A stretch of 6,007 nt of DNA, from positions 1 to 6,007 of the forward strand of contig CANGFL010000093.1 of assembly GCA_947453015.1 (NCBI GenBank), given 5' to 3'. This document shows, piece by piece, positions 1 to 6,007 of this stretch; position 1 is the stretch's first letter; every line of letters starts with the position of its first letter. Below the pieces are notes generated by a model, which was not told the origin of the DNA, ran no database searches, and saw only the letters and a program-made list of their open reading frames with translations. A program made the position numbers and the translations under genes. The stretch comes from Oxalobacteraceae bacterium (GTDB lineage: Bacteria > Pseudomonadota > Gammaproteobacteria > Burkholderiales > Burkholderiaceae_D).

Positions 1-391
1 TGAGATTGTATTCAGCCCCTGAACCATACCAACCTTCACGCCAACTACGTTGCATCCAATGGCGCGGTCCGGTAAATAAATGCCAGCGCCAATGTAGCCC
101 CGATGGCTTTGGCCAGCTGTACAAATAAAGGCGTTGATAACCTGCTTTGTGTAATTCGCGAACCATTGCCATTAACCGACCATGCGGCATACGATCCGGT
201 GAGGCACTGCGAAAATGAATAGGTTCGCCATCGGCGTGTTGTACATGATCGCAGGATAGATTCAGATCTAATGTGCGGCCCTCATTAGAAAAACGCGCCG
301 ATATCCATCCCGTCATCAGATTGACGGACGTCACCACGCCATAGCCACGATAGCGATGAAAGATGACAGTGCCTGGTGCGACAGGTTTCAT
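1..391 (-). CDS. Unrecognised tryptophan-rich protein, N-terminal part (runs off left edge)
   Basis: An open frame of 130 codons reads leftwards without a stop from ATG at 391 to the window edge, so the C-terminus is missing. The start is firm: an in-frame TAA lies directly upstream of the ATG (392-394). No clear Shine-Dalgarno sequence is visible. I do not recognise the family. Residues 7-43 (GTVIFHRYRGYGVV, then GWISARF, then GRTLDL) have the look of a small SH3-like beta barrel, as found in CarD-type or UvrD C-terminal domains; this is a resemblance by eye only. Residues 66-90 look helical (RMPHGRLMAMVREL, then HKAGYQRLYLY), and the part after 90 is very rich in Trp, Arg and His, with six Trp between residues 93 and 121. 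There is no signal peptide or membrane segment, so it is probably cytoplasmic. It diverges from the rightward genes across a 437-base gap. The coding frame is well supported; the function is unknown. Confidence 0.75.
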   Translation of the reverse strand, partial: MKPVAPGTVIFHRYRGYGVVTSVNLMTGWISARFSNEGRTLDLNLSCDHVQHADGEPIHFRSASPDRMPHGRLMAMVRELHKAGYQRLYLYSWPKPSGLHWRWHLFTGPRHWMQRSWREGWYGSGAEYNL

Positions 392-469
392 TTAAGAATG
401 CGAGAGCAAACAATAAGCAATAGTTTAGCCGTTTAACGCCCTTGTATGAAAGCGCGCCGATGTATGAGG

Positions 470-497
470 TTTATAAAACGTTAGCGAGCGATGCAAA
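470..497 (-). promoter_or_regulatory. Possible sigma70 promoter for the left-edge gene
   Basis: On the minus strand TTTGCA (497-492) is followed after 16 bases by TATAAA (475-470), which match the -35 and -10 consensus at four and five of six positions. It would give a leader of roughly 70 bases before the ATG at 391. The site is judged by eye in an AT-rich stretch, so it is tentative. Confidence 0.3.
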
Positions 498-517
498 TTC
501 TTAACTTTTTAATTACG

Positions 518-546
518 TTTACATCGACAGCGTAGCCGCATAAAGC
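518..546 (+). promoter_or_regulatory. Possible promoter for the terminated RNA at 548-690
   Basis: TTTACA at 518-523 matches the -35 consensus at five of six positions. With a 17-base spacer it faces TAAAGC at 541-546 (three of six); the overlapping CATAAA at 539-544 is a better -10 (four of six) but leaves only 15 bases. A start near 550 would place transcription just before the first stem-loop. The weak -10 keeps this tentative. Confidence 0.3.
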
Positions 547-547
547 C

Positions 548-690
548 ATTCCAACATAGCATTGGATTGAGCCCATCAGCTCTCATACCATTGGGGTCCA
601 TCTTGTCTCGGATGGCGGGCAGTCAAGTCGTTCCTCGCCTTGCTTGCCTCGCATTTCAGGAGTGGACTCCACGAGTCCACTCTTTTTTTT
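548..690 (+). ncRNA. Candidate structured small RNA or terminated leader
   Basis: About 140 bases fold, by hand, into consecutive hairpins: TCCAA/TTGGA (550-554 with 562-566), GAGC/GCTC (569-572 with 579-582), CCATC/GATGG (598-602 with 611-615), a longer imperfect stem (615-621 with 645-652, continued by CAAG/CTTG at 624-627 with 639-642), and finally the terminator (660-682). The terminator needs a transcript coming from the left, and no plus-strand gene lies upstream, so an independent RNA is the simplest reading. It could instead be the 5' leader of the asparaginase-like gene that begins 138 bases later. I compared it from memory with tRNA, tmRNA, 6S, SRP RNA, RNase P and CsrB-like RNAs and saw no match. 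Boundaries are inferred; only the 3' end is firm. Confidence 0.4.
660..690 (+). terminator. Strong intrinsic terminator with no gene upstream
   Basis: GAGTGGACT (660-668) and AGTCCACTC (674-682) form a perfect 9-bp stem with a 5-base loop, followed at once by eight T residues (683-690). This is a textbook Rho-independent terminator for rightward transcription. The gene to its left points the other way, so it must end an RNA that starts within about 200 bases upstream. It also shields the asparaginase-like gene from read-through. Confidence 0.9.
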
Positions 691-828
691 CGTCAAATTT
701 CGCCCTTCGCACGGAATTGCAGCGCAAAAGATCTTCAGCGCTGCCGACGTATCTTCTGAACGAACAATTTCGGGCTTCAGGATATGATCTCAGTTCTCTA
801 ATTATTCCCGCAAAATCTGCCGACCGTT

Positions 829-1314
829 ATGACACTGCGCATCATTGCCACTGGAGGTACGTTTGACAAGCACTACGACGAGCTAACAGGCCAATTGGTC
901 TTTAGAGAAAGCGTGTTGCCTGCAGTTTTAGCGCGCGCGCGCTTAACTCAAGACGTGGTGTTCGAGCCCTTGCTTGCGCTGGATTCTCTAGAAATGCAAG
1001 CATCGCATCGCCAGCAAATAAAACAAGCGTGTAGCGATTCGACAGAAGATAGAATCATCATCGTGCATGGCACCGATACGTTATGCAACACCGCTGAGGT
1101 ACTCGGCACGTCAAAATTAGCAAAAACCATCGTATTAGTGGGAGCGATGATTCCTTATGAAATAACGAACTCCGATGCTTTGTTTAATTTAGGTTTTGCA
1201 ATGGCAGTTGCGCAGTTGTGTGCGCCGGGCGTGTTTGTCGCCATGAACGGTCAGATTTTTTCATGGGATGAGGTTAGAAAAAATCGCGCAACCGGCGTAT
1301 TCGAACGGTGCTAG
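829..1314 (+). CDS. Single-domain L-asparaginase-like protein
   Basis: This 161-residue protein matches the N-terminal catalytic domain of bacterial L-asparaginases, which hydrolyse asparagine to aspartate and ammonia. The family motifs are in order: TGGTFDK at residues 8-14 (nucleophile-type Thr11), VHGTDT at 79-84 (Thr82 and Asp83 of the catalytic triad), VGAMIPYEITNSDALFNLG at 104-122, and VRKN at 149-152, where Lys151 fits the catalytic lysine. Full enzymes have about 320-350 residues and a second domain; this one stops soon after Lys151 with GVFERC. Short proteins of this kind are, as I recall, common in proteobacteria, so it is probably intact rather than truncated. Asparaginase activity is not assured without the C-terminal domain. 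No signal peptide is seen, so it is cytoplasmic. The start ATG at 829 sits just before the TGGT motif, as expected, but has no clear Shine-Dalgarno. An exported amidase-family gene follows after 70 bases on the same strand. Confidence 0.88.
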   Translation: MTLRIIATGGTFDKHYDELTGQLVFRESVLPAVLARARLTQDVVFEPLLALDSLEMQASHRQQIKQACSDSTEDRIIIVHGTDTLCNTAEVLGTSKLAKTIVLVGAMIPYEITNSDALFNLGFAMAVAQLCAPGVFVAMNGQIFSWDEVRKNRATGVFERC

Positions 1315-1384
1315 TCACCGACAATTGAGCGAGTCGCAGGACAAATTTTTTTATGTGGTTTTAGCGTATGGATTTAACGAGACA

Positions 1385-2629
1385 ATGAAAATCAACAAGT
1401 ATATTCTCAGTATTTCTCTTTTGACGGTGAGCTTGTCAGCGATTGCGGCACCCCCTTACACAATGCCTTTACAGCCATTAGCTGAGAAGCCGGGCCCGTT
1501 AACAATGAAAGGCCTGGGCGGTAAAGTGTTTTATGTACCTTCCACGCTCTCCACTATCAAATGGGGTTATTTGCCGAACGCGAGTGATGCGCCTGTGTTA
1601 ACCGTTCCTTCCGGTGCGACGGTGGTGTTTGATACCGTGTCACACGAGGGCATACTCGAAGATCAGGGTAGAAATCCCGTTCAGTATTTTGGTTCGCACG
1701 GCGTACCTTCACGCATGGTGTTAAACGATGCGATTGCAATTACACAGTCAAATTTGTCGCATGATTTTGTTAAAGATGGCCCACACATCGTGACCGGTCC
1801 GGTCGCGATACAAGGAGCCGAGCCCGGCGATGTATTGAAGATAGATATATTAGCGGTTACGCCGCGAGTGCCGTATGGCGTGATTTCTAATCGTCATGGT
1901 AAGGGTGCGTTGCCAGGGGAGTTTCCTGAAGGCGCAAAGCCAGAGGCCGATGCTAGTGCTGCTGATCCAACAAAATTTCATAACGTCTCGGTATTTACAC
2001 CGATACGCAGAACAGCACGCGGTCAATGGGAGGGCGTACTTAAAAATCAACGTGGTGCAGAGGTGGCATTTCCTACTGCGCCATTCATGGGCGTAATGGG
2101 CGTTGCCGCGGATACGAATGAATTAGTGCACTCCGTTCCGCCGGGTGTTTTTGGCGGGAATATGGATGTCAAAGACTTAGGTGCAGGCACCACCGTTTAT
2201 TTGCCGGTGTTTGTAAGCGGCGCTAATTTTTATACAGGCGATCCGCATATGTCACAAGGTAACGGCGAAGTCGCATTAACGGCGTTAGAGCACTCTATGC
2301 GTGCGACGTTTCGGTTTACGCTTTTAAAGAAAGGCGATGCGCGCATTCCTTCATCGTCAGGCACCTTGGTGAAGCCTTTCGGTGAAACAAAAGAGTACTG
2401 GGTTGCGATTGGCTTACATCCTGATTTGAATGAAGCGATGAAAGACGCCGTACGTGAGTCGGTGCGTTTTCTGTCTGAAGTGTTAGGAATGGATAGAGCG
2501 GTCGCGTATGCCTACTTATCTGCGGCAACGGATTTTAATGTCTCGCAAGTGGTGGACAGAACCAAGGGTATACACAGCTTGATTCGTAAATCAGATTTCA
2601 AAAAATCACGCGCCGCCGCACAACATTAA
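1385..2629 (+). CDS. Exported acetamidase/formamidase-family protein
   Basis: A 414-residue protein of the FmdA/AmdA acetamidase/formamidase family, whose members hydrolyse short amides such as formamide or acetamide to the acid and ammonia. Family-like stretches are SHEG at residues 86-89 followed by EDQGRNP at 92-98, DGPHIVTGPV at 131-140, GAEPGD at 144-149, PFMGVMGVA at 233-241, GGNMD at 257-261 and SGANFYTGDPHMSQGNGEV at 278-296. The N-terminus is a clear Sec signal peptide: two lysines, a hydrophobic core from residue 7 to 18, and an Ala-Ile-Ala site predicted to cleave after residue 21, so it should act in the periplasm. ATG at 1385 is chosen because it starts this signal peptide; the frame opens earlier (1268), but that start would overlap the asparaginase-like gene and bury the signal. 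The ribosome site is poor. It may be co-transcribed with the upstream gene; a weak promoter in the gap (TTGAGC at 1325, TTTTAT at 1349) is also possible. The substrate is not predictable. Confidence 0.88.
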   Translation: MKINKYILSISLLTVSLSAIAAPPYTMPLQPLAEKPGPLTMKGLGGKVFYVPSTLSTIKWGYLPNASDAPVLTVPSGATVVFDTVSHEGILEDQGRNPVQYFGSHGVPSRMVLNDAIAITQSNLSHDFVKDGPHIVTGPVAIQGAEPGDVLKIDILAVTPRVPYGVISNRHGKGALPGEFPEGAKPEADASAADPTKFHNVSVFTPIRRTARGQWEGVLKNQRGAEVAFPTAPFMGVMGVAADTNELVHSVPPGVFGGNMDVKDLGAGTTVYLPVFVSGANFYTGDPHMSQGNGEVALTALEHSMRATFRFTLLKKGDARIPSSSGTLVKPFGETKEYWVAIGLHPDLNEAMKDAVRESVRFLSEVLGMDRAVAYAYLSAATDFNVSQVVDRTKGIHSLIRKSDFKKSRAAAQH

Positions 2630-2669
2630 ACTAATAGTAGCTGTGCAGTAGCGCGCTGGGCTTTGATGT

Positions 2670-3188
2670 TCAGCAGCCTGTATCGTTGACGCTGCCATCG
2701 GGCATTACGGTATTGCACAGCTTGGCACCTTCTAATTTTGCACCGTCCATTTTTGCGCCTTTCAAATTGGCGCCCTTCAAATTGGCGGCACTAAAGCTCG
2801 CTCCTGACAAATCAGCACCTTCCAAATTAGTCTCGCGCAAAAAAGCATTTAAAAAATTCGCGCCGTTTAATTTGGCTTCGGACAGATTGGTTTTTTTCAG
2901 GTTCGCACTTTCGAAGTTCGTCGACAGCGTGCGTTTCTCAAGTGGCCGTTGTGAGAGATCGGCCTTGGATAAATTAGCACCGGACAGATTGGCGTTTTGA
3001 AAATCGGCACCACGAAGATCGGTACCCGCCAAGGCAGCGTCGGTTAGGTCGCAATATTTGCATGCGTTAGTAACACGCAAATTTTCTACTTTGTTAGGGT
3101 CGGCTGCAAAGGCGGTGAGTGTCACAACAGCAATGGCCGTTGGTAATAGCACTGTGTGCAAGCTGCGTAGGTTAGAAAGTTTTAGCAT
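2670..3188 (-). CDS. Secreted pentapeptide-repeat protein
   Basis: A 172-residue protein with an N-terminal signal peptide (hydrophobic residues about 11-27, predicted cleavage after Ala28) and a body of tandem A(D/N)LXX pentapeptide repeats. Central Leu, Phe or Met residues recur every five positions from 48 to 88 and again from 92 to 157, about 23 repeats, which should form a right-handed quadrilateral beta-helix. The register slips by one residue around 88-92, next to a degenerate stretch (RPLEKRTLST, 81-90). A CKYC pair at 43-46 precedes the helix, and Cys158 and Cys172 lie in the cap (LCNTVMPDGS, ending in GC); disulfides are possible in the periplasm. The start is supported by AGAGA eight bases upstream and a TATAAT box further up. 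It is convergent with the amidase-family gene, 40 bases apart. Exported proteins of this family have no general known function; it lacks the context of the gyrase-protecting Qnr type, which is cytoplasmic. Confidence 0.9.
   Translation of the reverse strand: MLKLSNLRSLHTVLLPTAIAVVTLTAFAADPNKVENLRVTNACKYCDLTDAALAGTDLRGADFQNANLSGANLSKADLSQRPLEKRTLSTNFESANLKKTNLSEAKLNGANFLNAFLRETNLEGADLSGASFSAANLKGANLKGAKMDGAKLEGAKLCNTVMPDGSVNDTGC
2761..2787. repeat. 15-base-period direct repeat inside the pentapeptide gene
   Basis: The 12-mer TTCAAATTGGCG occurs at 2761-2772 and again at 2776-2787, exactly 15 bases apart, which is the length of one pentapeptide unit. It encodes neighbouring NLKGA-type repeats and suggests a fairly recent unit duplication. 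Confidence 0.85.
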
Positions 3189-3221
3189 GATGACTGTCTC
3201 TGTTGTAAAAGTCAGGTAAAA

Positions 3222-3227
3222 ATTATA
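3222..3227 (-). promoter_or_regulatory. -10 box for the pentapeptide-repeat gene
   Basis: A perfect TATAAT reads on the minus strand (3227-3222), giving a leader of about 25-30 bases before the ATG at 3188, with the AGAGA ribosome site (3201-3197) in between. No good -35 hexamer is found at 16-18 bases (the region reads CGCCTC), so an activator may be needed. It lies in the 127-base gap after mnmE, which shows no obvious intrinsic terminator. Confidence 0.5.
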
Positions 3228-3315
3228 CGTACCTAATGAGTAGCGAGGCGAAGTAATTAAGCAAAGAGTAAAGCGACGTATCTAAGCGTTCAGAATACTG
3301 CGTGATTGTAAGAGT

Positions 3316-4704
3316 TTATTTGCCTATGCAAAAGCGACTGAAAATCACACCCAGCAAATCATCCGATGTAAATGCGCCAGTAATGCTGCTCAGTCTATCT
3401 TGTGCGAGACGCAGTTCTTCTGCAAACAAATCCAGTGCGCTATCGTTTTGTGCCGCTAATTCACTGGCAACCATCAAATGTGACTGTGCACTTTTAAGTG
3501 CAAGTAGATGACGTTCACGCGCAAGATAAATCGACTCGCCTGTTTGCTGCCAGCCCGCGATACGCAACAATTCTTTTCTCAGCAAATCCATACCCAAGCG
3601 TTCGGAGGCTGACAAATAAATGTGCGTAGCATCAGACTCAATGTTGATCGAAGCTTGATGACCTGACAGATCAATTTTATTCCAGATCCGTAGAAGCGGA
3701 ATATGCTCAGGAAGGCGCGCGACAATTTCTTCGTCGCCCCGTGTCGGTCCGCGGCTCGCATCTAAGATATGTAGGATGACATCCGCATTATCAACAGCGG
3801 CCCATGTGCGTGCAATGCCTATACGTTCAACTTCGCCATCGGCTTGCTCATCGTCGCGGATACCCGCGGTGTCGATGATGTTGATGGGTATACCTTCAAC
3901 TTGTATGGTCTCGGTGATTTTGTCGCGCGTCGTGCCTGCGATAGCGGTAACGATGGCCACATCGGAACCGGCGAGTGCATTGAGTAACGAGCTTTTCCCC
4001 ACATTCGGTTGGCCTGCTAACACGACATTCAAACCGTCACGTAATAGCGCACCTTGCGATGCCTGATCGAGTACCGCATTTAATGCGGTGAGCACGGCGC
4101 TTAACTTACCGCGCGCATTGGATTTTTCTAGAAATTCAATTTCTTCTTCGGGAAAATCAAGTGTGGCTTCCACCAGCATGCGCAAGTTAATCACTTGCTC
4201 AACCAGTTGATGAATCGCTTGCGAGAATGCACCTGACAGTGACTGGGTAGCTAGTTTTGCGGCCGCTTCGGTCGAGGCTTCAATCAAATCTGAAACAGCT
4301 TCCGCTTGTGCCAGATCCATTTTTTCATTTTGAAAGGCGCGGTAGGTGAATTCACCCGGATTAGCAAGGCGTAGCCCCATTTCCTGACCAGCTTCTAAGC
4401 AACGACTGAGCAGCATTTGCAGAACGACCGGGCCGCCATGACCTTGCAACTCCAAGACGTCTTCGCCGGTGTAGGAATGCGGTGCTGGAAAATAAATCGC
4501 TAGTCCGGAATCAATCACGCTGCCATCGGATCGAATGAAATCCAGATAGCTTGCATAGCGCGGCTTGAGTTCATTGGTGTTATCTAACTTACAGATGGCG
4601 CGTGCCAACGATCGTAGATCTTTACCGGAAATGCGCACGACACCAATACCTCCGCGTCCCGGAGCGGTGGCAATAGCAGCGATGGGTGATGCGTCTGAAA
4701 GCAT
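3316..4704 (-). CDS. mnmE: tRNA uridine-5-carboxymethylaminomethyl modification GTPase MnmE
   Basis: A complete 462-residue MnmE (TrmE), close to the usual 450-460. With MnmG it adds the carboxymethylaminomethyl group at carbon 5 of the wobble uridine in certain tRNAs, in the cytoplasm. The N-terminal folate-binding domain begins with [20 protein letters not shown] (residues 8-27), the typical MnmE opening. The GTPase domain is inserted in a helical domain and shows the P-loop GQPNVGKS (231-238), GTTRD (257-261), DTAG (278-281), NKID (342-345) and SAS (365-367). Glu293 in EVERIG fits the catalytic glutamate of the E. coli enzyme. The C-terminus is the invariant FCIGK (458-462) with the functional cysteine. 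ATG at 4704 places this opening correctly; the ribosome site is weak. It lies 91 bases after yidC on the same strand, the usual order, but with a terminator between, so it depends on read-through or its own promoter. Confidence 0.98.
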   Translation of the reverse strand: MLSDASPIAAIATAPGRGGIGVVRISGKDLRSLARAICKLDNTNELKPRYASYLDFIRSDGSVIDSGLAIYFPAPHSYTGEDVLELQGHGGPVVLQMLLSRCLEAGQEMGLRLANPGEFTYRAFQNEKMDLAQAEAVSDLIEASTEAAAKLATQSLSGAFSQAIHQLVEQVINLRMLVEATLDFPEEEIEFLEKSNARGKLSAVLTALNAVLDQASQGALLRDGLNVVLAGQPNVGKSSLLNALAGSDVAIVTAIAGTTRDKITETIQVEGIPINIIDTAGIRDDEQADGEVERIGIARTWAAVDNADVILHILDASRGPTRGDEEIVARLPEHIPLLRIWNKIDLSGHQASINIESDATHIYLSASERLGMDLLRKELLRIAGWQQTGESIYLARERHLLALKSAQSHLMVASELAAQNDSALDLFAEELRLAQDRLSSITGAFTSDDLLGVIFSRFCIGK

Positions 4705-4725
4705 GATGAGATTTTATCTGTAAAT

Positions 4726-4757
4726 AAAAAAGTCCGCGGCCAATGGCGACGGACTTT
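4726..4757 (-). terminator. Intrinsic terminator after yidC
   Basis: Read leftwards, AAAGTCCG (4757-4750) and CGGACTTT (4736-4729) form a perfect 8-bp stem. The 13-base apical part can add a short GCC/GGC helix, and the tail is TTTATTT. It lies 39 bases after the yidC stop and 22 bases before the mnmE start, so it would end most yidC transcripts before mnmE. The tail is broken by one A, so termination may be incomplete. Confidence 0.8.
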
Positions 4758-4795
4758 GAAAGTCACTGCTGCGCGCAAAGCGCAACGTGAAAAAT

Positions 4796-6007
4796 TTATT
4801 TTGTCTTTTCTGCGTTTTGTGTGATCACCCACTGCTGCCCGATAGAGAGCAGATTGTTGACCACCCAATACAGCACTAAGCCCGAGGGGAAAAAGAAAAA
4901 CATGACCGAAAACGCGATCGGCATAAACATCATGACTTTGGCTTGAATCGGATCCGGTGGTGTCGGATTAAGTTTGGTTTGCACAAACATCGATACGGCC
5001 ATGATCACAGGCAGGATGTACCAAGGATCGGGTGCAGCCAAATCTTGAATCCAACCTAACCATGGCGCATGACGCATTTCTACACTCGCCAATAAAACCC
5101 AATACAGCGCAATAAATACAGGGATTTGAACCACGACGGGAAGACAACCACCGAGAGGATTTATTTTTTCAGTTTTGTACAGCTCCATCATGGCTGCATT
5201 CATTTGTTGTGGATCGCCTTTGTGGCGTTCACGAATAGCCGTCATTTTGGGAGTGACTAACTTCATCTTCGCCATGCTGCGATAGCTTGCCGCCGATAGA
5301 GGGAAAAATGCTAGCTTGATCATGATCGTTAGAACGATGATGGTCCAGCCCCAGTTATTGAGCAGCTTATGAATTTGCTCCATCAACCAGAAAATAGGTT
5401 TGGCAATCAAGGTTAGCCAACCATAGTCTTTTACCAGATCAAAATCGGGCGCAAATTTTTCAAGGTTGGCGGACTCTTGTGGGCCGGTGTAGAGCTTGCC
5501 GGTTGATTTTGCTTTCGCGCCGGGCTCTATGCTTCCCAGTTTGATGATGGTGCCAACGGCGTACAGCTTGTCATCGATTTTGCGAGTGAATAATTCGTAC
5601 GTACCCTTGTCCAATGGCTGGAAAGCGGAGACAAAATAATGCTGAACCATCGCAATCCACCCTTTGTCAGTTTGCGCAGCGGGCGGTTGCTTACCTTTGT
5701 CGATATCTTCGAAAGTAACCTTGCGAAATTTTTCTGCATCGGTATAGATTGCAGGGCCAGTGAATGTGCTGTAAAAGCGTGAGTCGCCGTCTAGCTTGCT
5801 AGAGTCGCGCACCAGTTGCACATAGACCGATGGGGTAATTGCTGCAGCGCTGGTATTTACGACTTCATGCGTTAGTTCGATTTCATATTCGCCGCGTTTG
5901 AACGTATACGTTTTGGTGAGCTTTATACCATCCTGTTCCGCATCAAGAATCAGTTGCACGCTATTCGCGCCTTCGAGCGTACGTACGCCTGGGCGGGCAG
6001 TAAATAA
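4796..6007 (-). CDS. yidC: Membrane protein insertase YidC (C-terminal 403 residues; start beyond right edge)
   Basis: YidC inserts and folds proteins in the inner membrane, alone or with SecYEG. The visible part holds the end of the periplasmic beta-sandwich domain (about the first 200 residues of the fragment, with [15 protein letters not shown] matching the conserved region) and the whole conserved membrane core. Hydrophobic segments lie at fragment residues about 219-237, 284-306, 328-346 and a long one at 359-395 holding two helices split by FPSG. The cytoplasmic C1 hairpin is [15 protein letters not shown] and following (about 241-282). A lysine (fragment 231, [11 protein letters not shown]) stands where E. 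coli has the groove arginine; lysine is a familiar substitution in other YidC proteins. E. coli YidC has 548 residues, so roughly 140-150 residues, including the first membrane anchor, are missing here. The frame is open to the window edge, so internal GTG or ATG codons are not the start. mnmE follows, as in many proteobacteria. Confidence 0.98.
   Translation of the reverse strand, partial: LFTARPGVRTLEGANSVQLILDAEQDGIKLTKTYTFKRGEYEIELTHEVVNTSAAAITPSVYVQLVRDSSKLDGDSRFYSTFTGPAIYTDAEKFRKVTFEDIDKGKQPPAAQTDKGWIAMVQHYFVSAFQPLDKGTYELFTRKIDDKLYAVGTIIKLGSIEPGAKAKSTGKLYTGPQESANLEKFAPDFDLVKDYGWLTLIAKPIFWLMEQIHKLLNNWGWTIIVLTIMIKLAFFPLSAASYRSMAKMKLVTPKMTAIRERHKGDPQQMNAAMMELYKTEKINPLGGCLPVVVQIPVFIALYWVLLASVEMRHAPWLGWIQDLAAPDPWYILPVIMAVSMFVQTKLNPTPPDPIQAKVMMFMPIAFSVMFFFFPSGLVLYWVVNNLLSIGQQWVITQNAEKTK

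Larger units (their letters stand above)
392..828. other. Non-coding gap between divergent genes
   Basis: This 437-base gap separates the leftward orphan gene from the rightward asparaginase-like gene. From left to right it holds a possible leftward promoter (470-497), an AT-rich stretch (about 496-523), a possible rightward promoter (518-546), a run of stem-loops ending in a strong rightward intrinsic terminator (660-690), and 138 bases that probably carry the asparaginase promoter. In that last part TCTAAT at 797-802 is a fair -10 match but has no good -35 partner. I see no protein-coding frame with a credible start here; the frame crossing the terminator begins with TTG at 567 and resembles nothing. 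Confidence 0.7.

Noticed and set aside
548..690. CsrB/RsmZ-type CsrA-binding RNA, tRNA fragment or attachment site
   Set aside because: GGA triplets are few and mostly lie in stems, not loops, and no tRNA T-arm or CCA-like 3' end could be aligned; no integrase or phage gene is nearby.
567..866. Rightward open frame of 99 codons crossing the gap
   Set aside because: It begins with TTG without a ribosome site, runs through the strong terminator, overlaps the start of the asparaginase-like gene and has no protein-like pattern.
931..942. (GC)6 tract inside the asparaginase-like gene
   Set aside because: It encodes ordinary Ala-Arg residues in frame; too short to claim a phase-variable switch.
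1268..1384. N-terminal extension of the amidase-family protein
   Set aside because: It would overlap the asparaginase-like gene and place 39 residues before a clear signal peptide; ATG at 1385 fits much better.
2630..2669. Bidirectional terminator between the convergent amidase and pentapeptide genes
   Set aside because: Only short palindromes such as AGCGCGCT are present, with no adequate stem and no T tract on either strand.
2686..3000. Antisense frame of 104 codons inside the pentapeptide-repeat gene
   Set aside because: It is a by-product of the 15-base repeat period, which keeps the opposite frame free of stops; its repetitive sequence mirrors the real gene.

Overview
The window looks like a chromosomal segment of a betaproteobacterium, probably of the order Burkholderiales. 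This rests on the style of the YidC and MnmE proteins and the moderate base composition (by eye a little under 50% GC). It is an inference from remembered homologues, not a search. Nothing points to a phage, plasmid or insertion sequence.

Layout from left to right. (1) Positions 1-391, minus strand: the N-terminal 130 residues of an unrecognised, tryptophan-rich protein that runs off the left edge. (2) Positions 392-828: a non-coding gap of 437 bases. It holds a very clear plus-strand intrinsic terminator (660-690) with no gene before it, preceded by several stem-loops and a possible promoter. It is best read as a candidate small RNA or a terminated leader. (3) Positions 829-1314, plus strand: a one-domain L-asparaginase-like protein. 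(4) Positions 1385-2629, plus strand: an exported acetamidase/formamidase-family protein, 70 bases after (3) and possibly co-transcribed. (5) Positions 2670-3188, minus strand: an exported pentapeptide-repeat protein, convergent with (4), with a good -10 box and Shine-Dalgarno sequence. (6) Positions 3316-4704, minus strand: complete mnmE, the tRNA-modifying GTPase. (7) Positions 4796-6007, minus strand: the C-terminal 403 residues of YidC, the membrane protein insertase, open at the right edge. An intrinsic terminator lies between yidC and mnmE.

How the parts relate. yidC followed by mnmE is part of the conserved rpmH-rnpA-yidD-yidC-mnmE block near the replication origin of many proteobacteria, so the right third is core genome. 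The left two thirds are accessory: two amide-hydrolase-type genes in tandem (one without and one with a signal peptide), a secreted beta-helix protein and an orphan. The two amidase-type genes may share a role in releasing ammonia from amides, but their substrates cannot be read from sequence.

I see no convincing new multi-gene system. The least explained part is the structured, terminated region upstream of the asparaginase-like gene.
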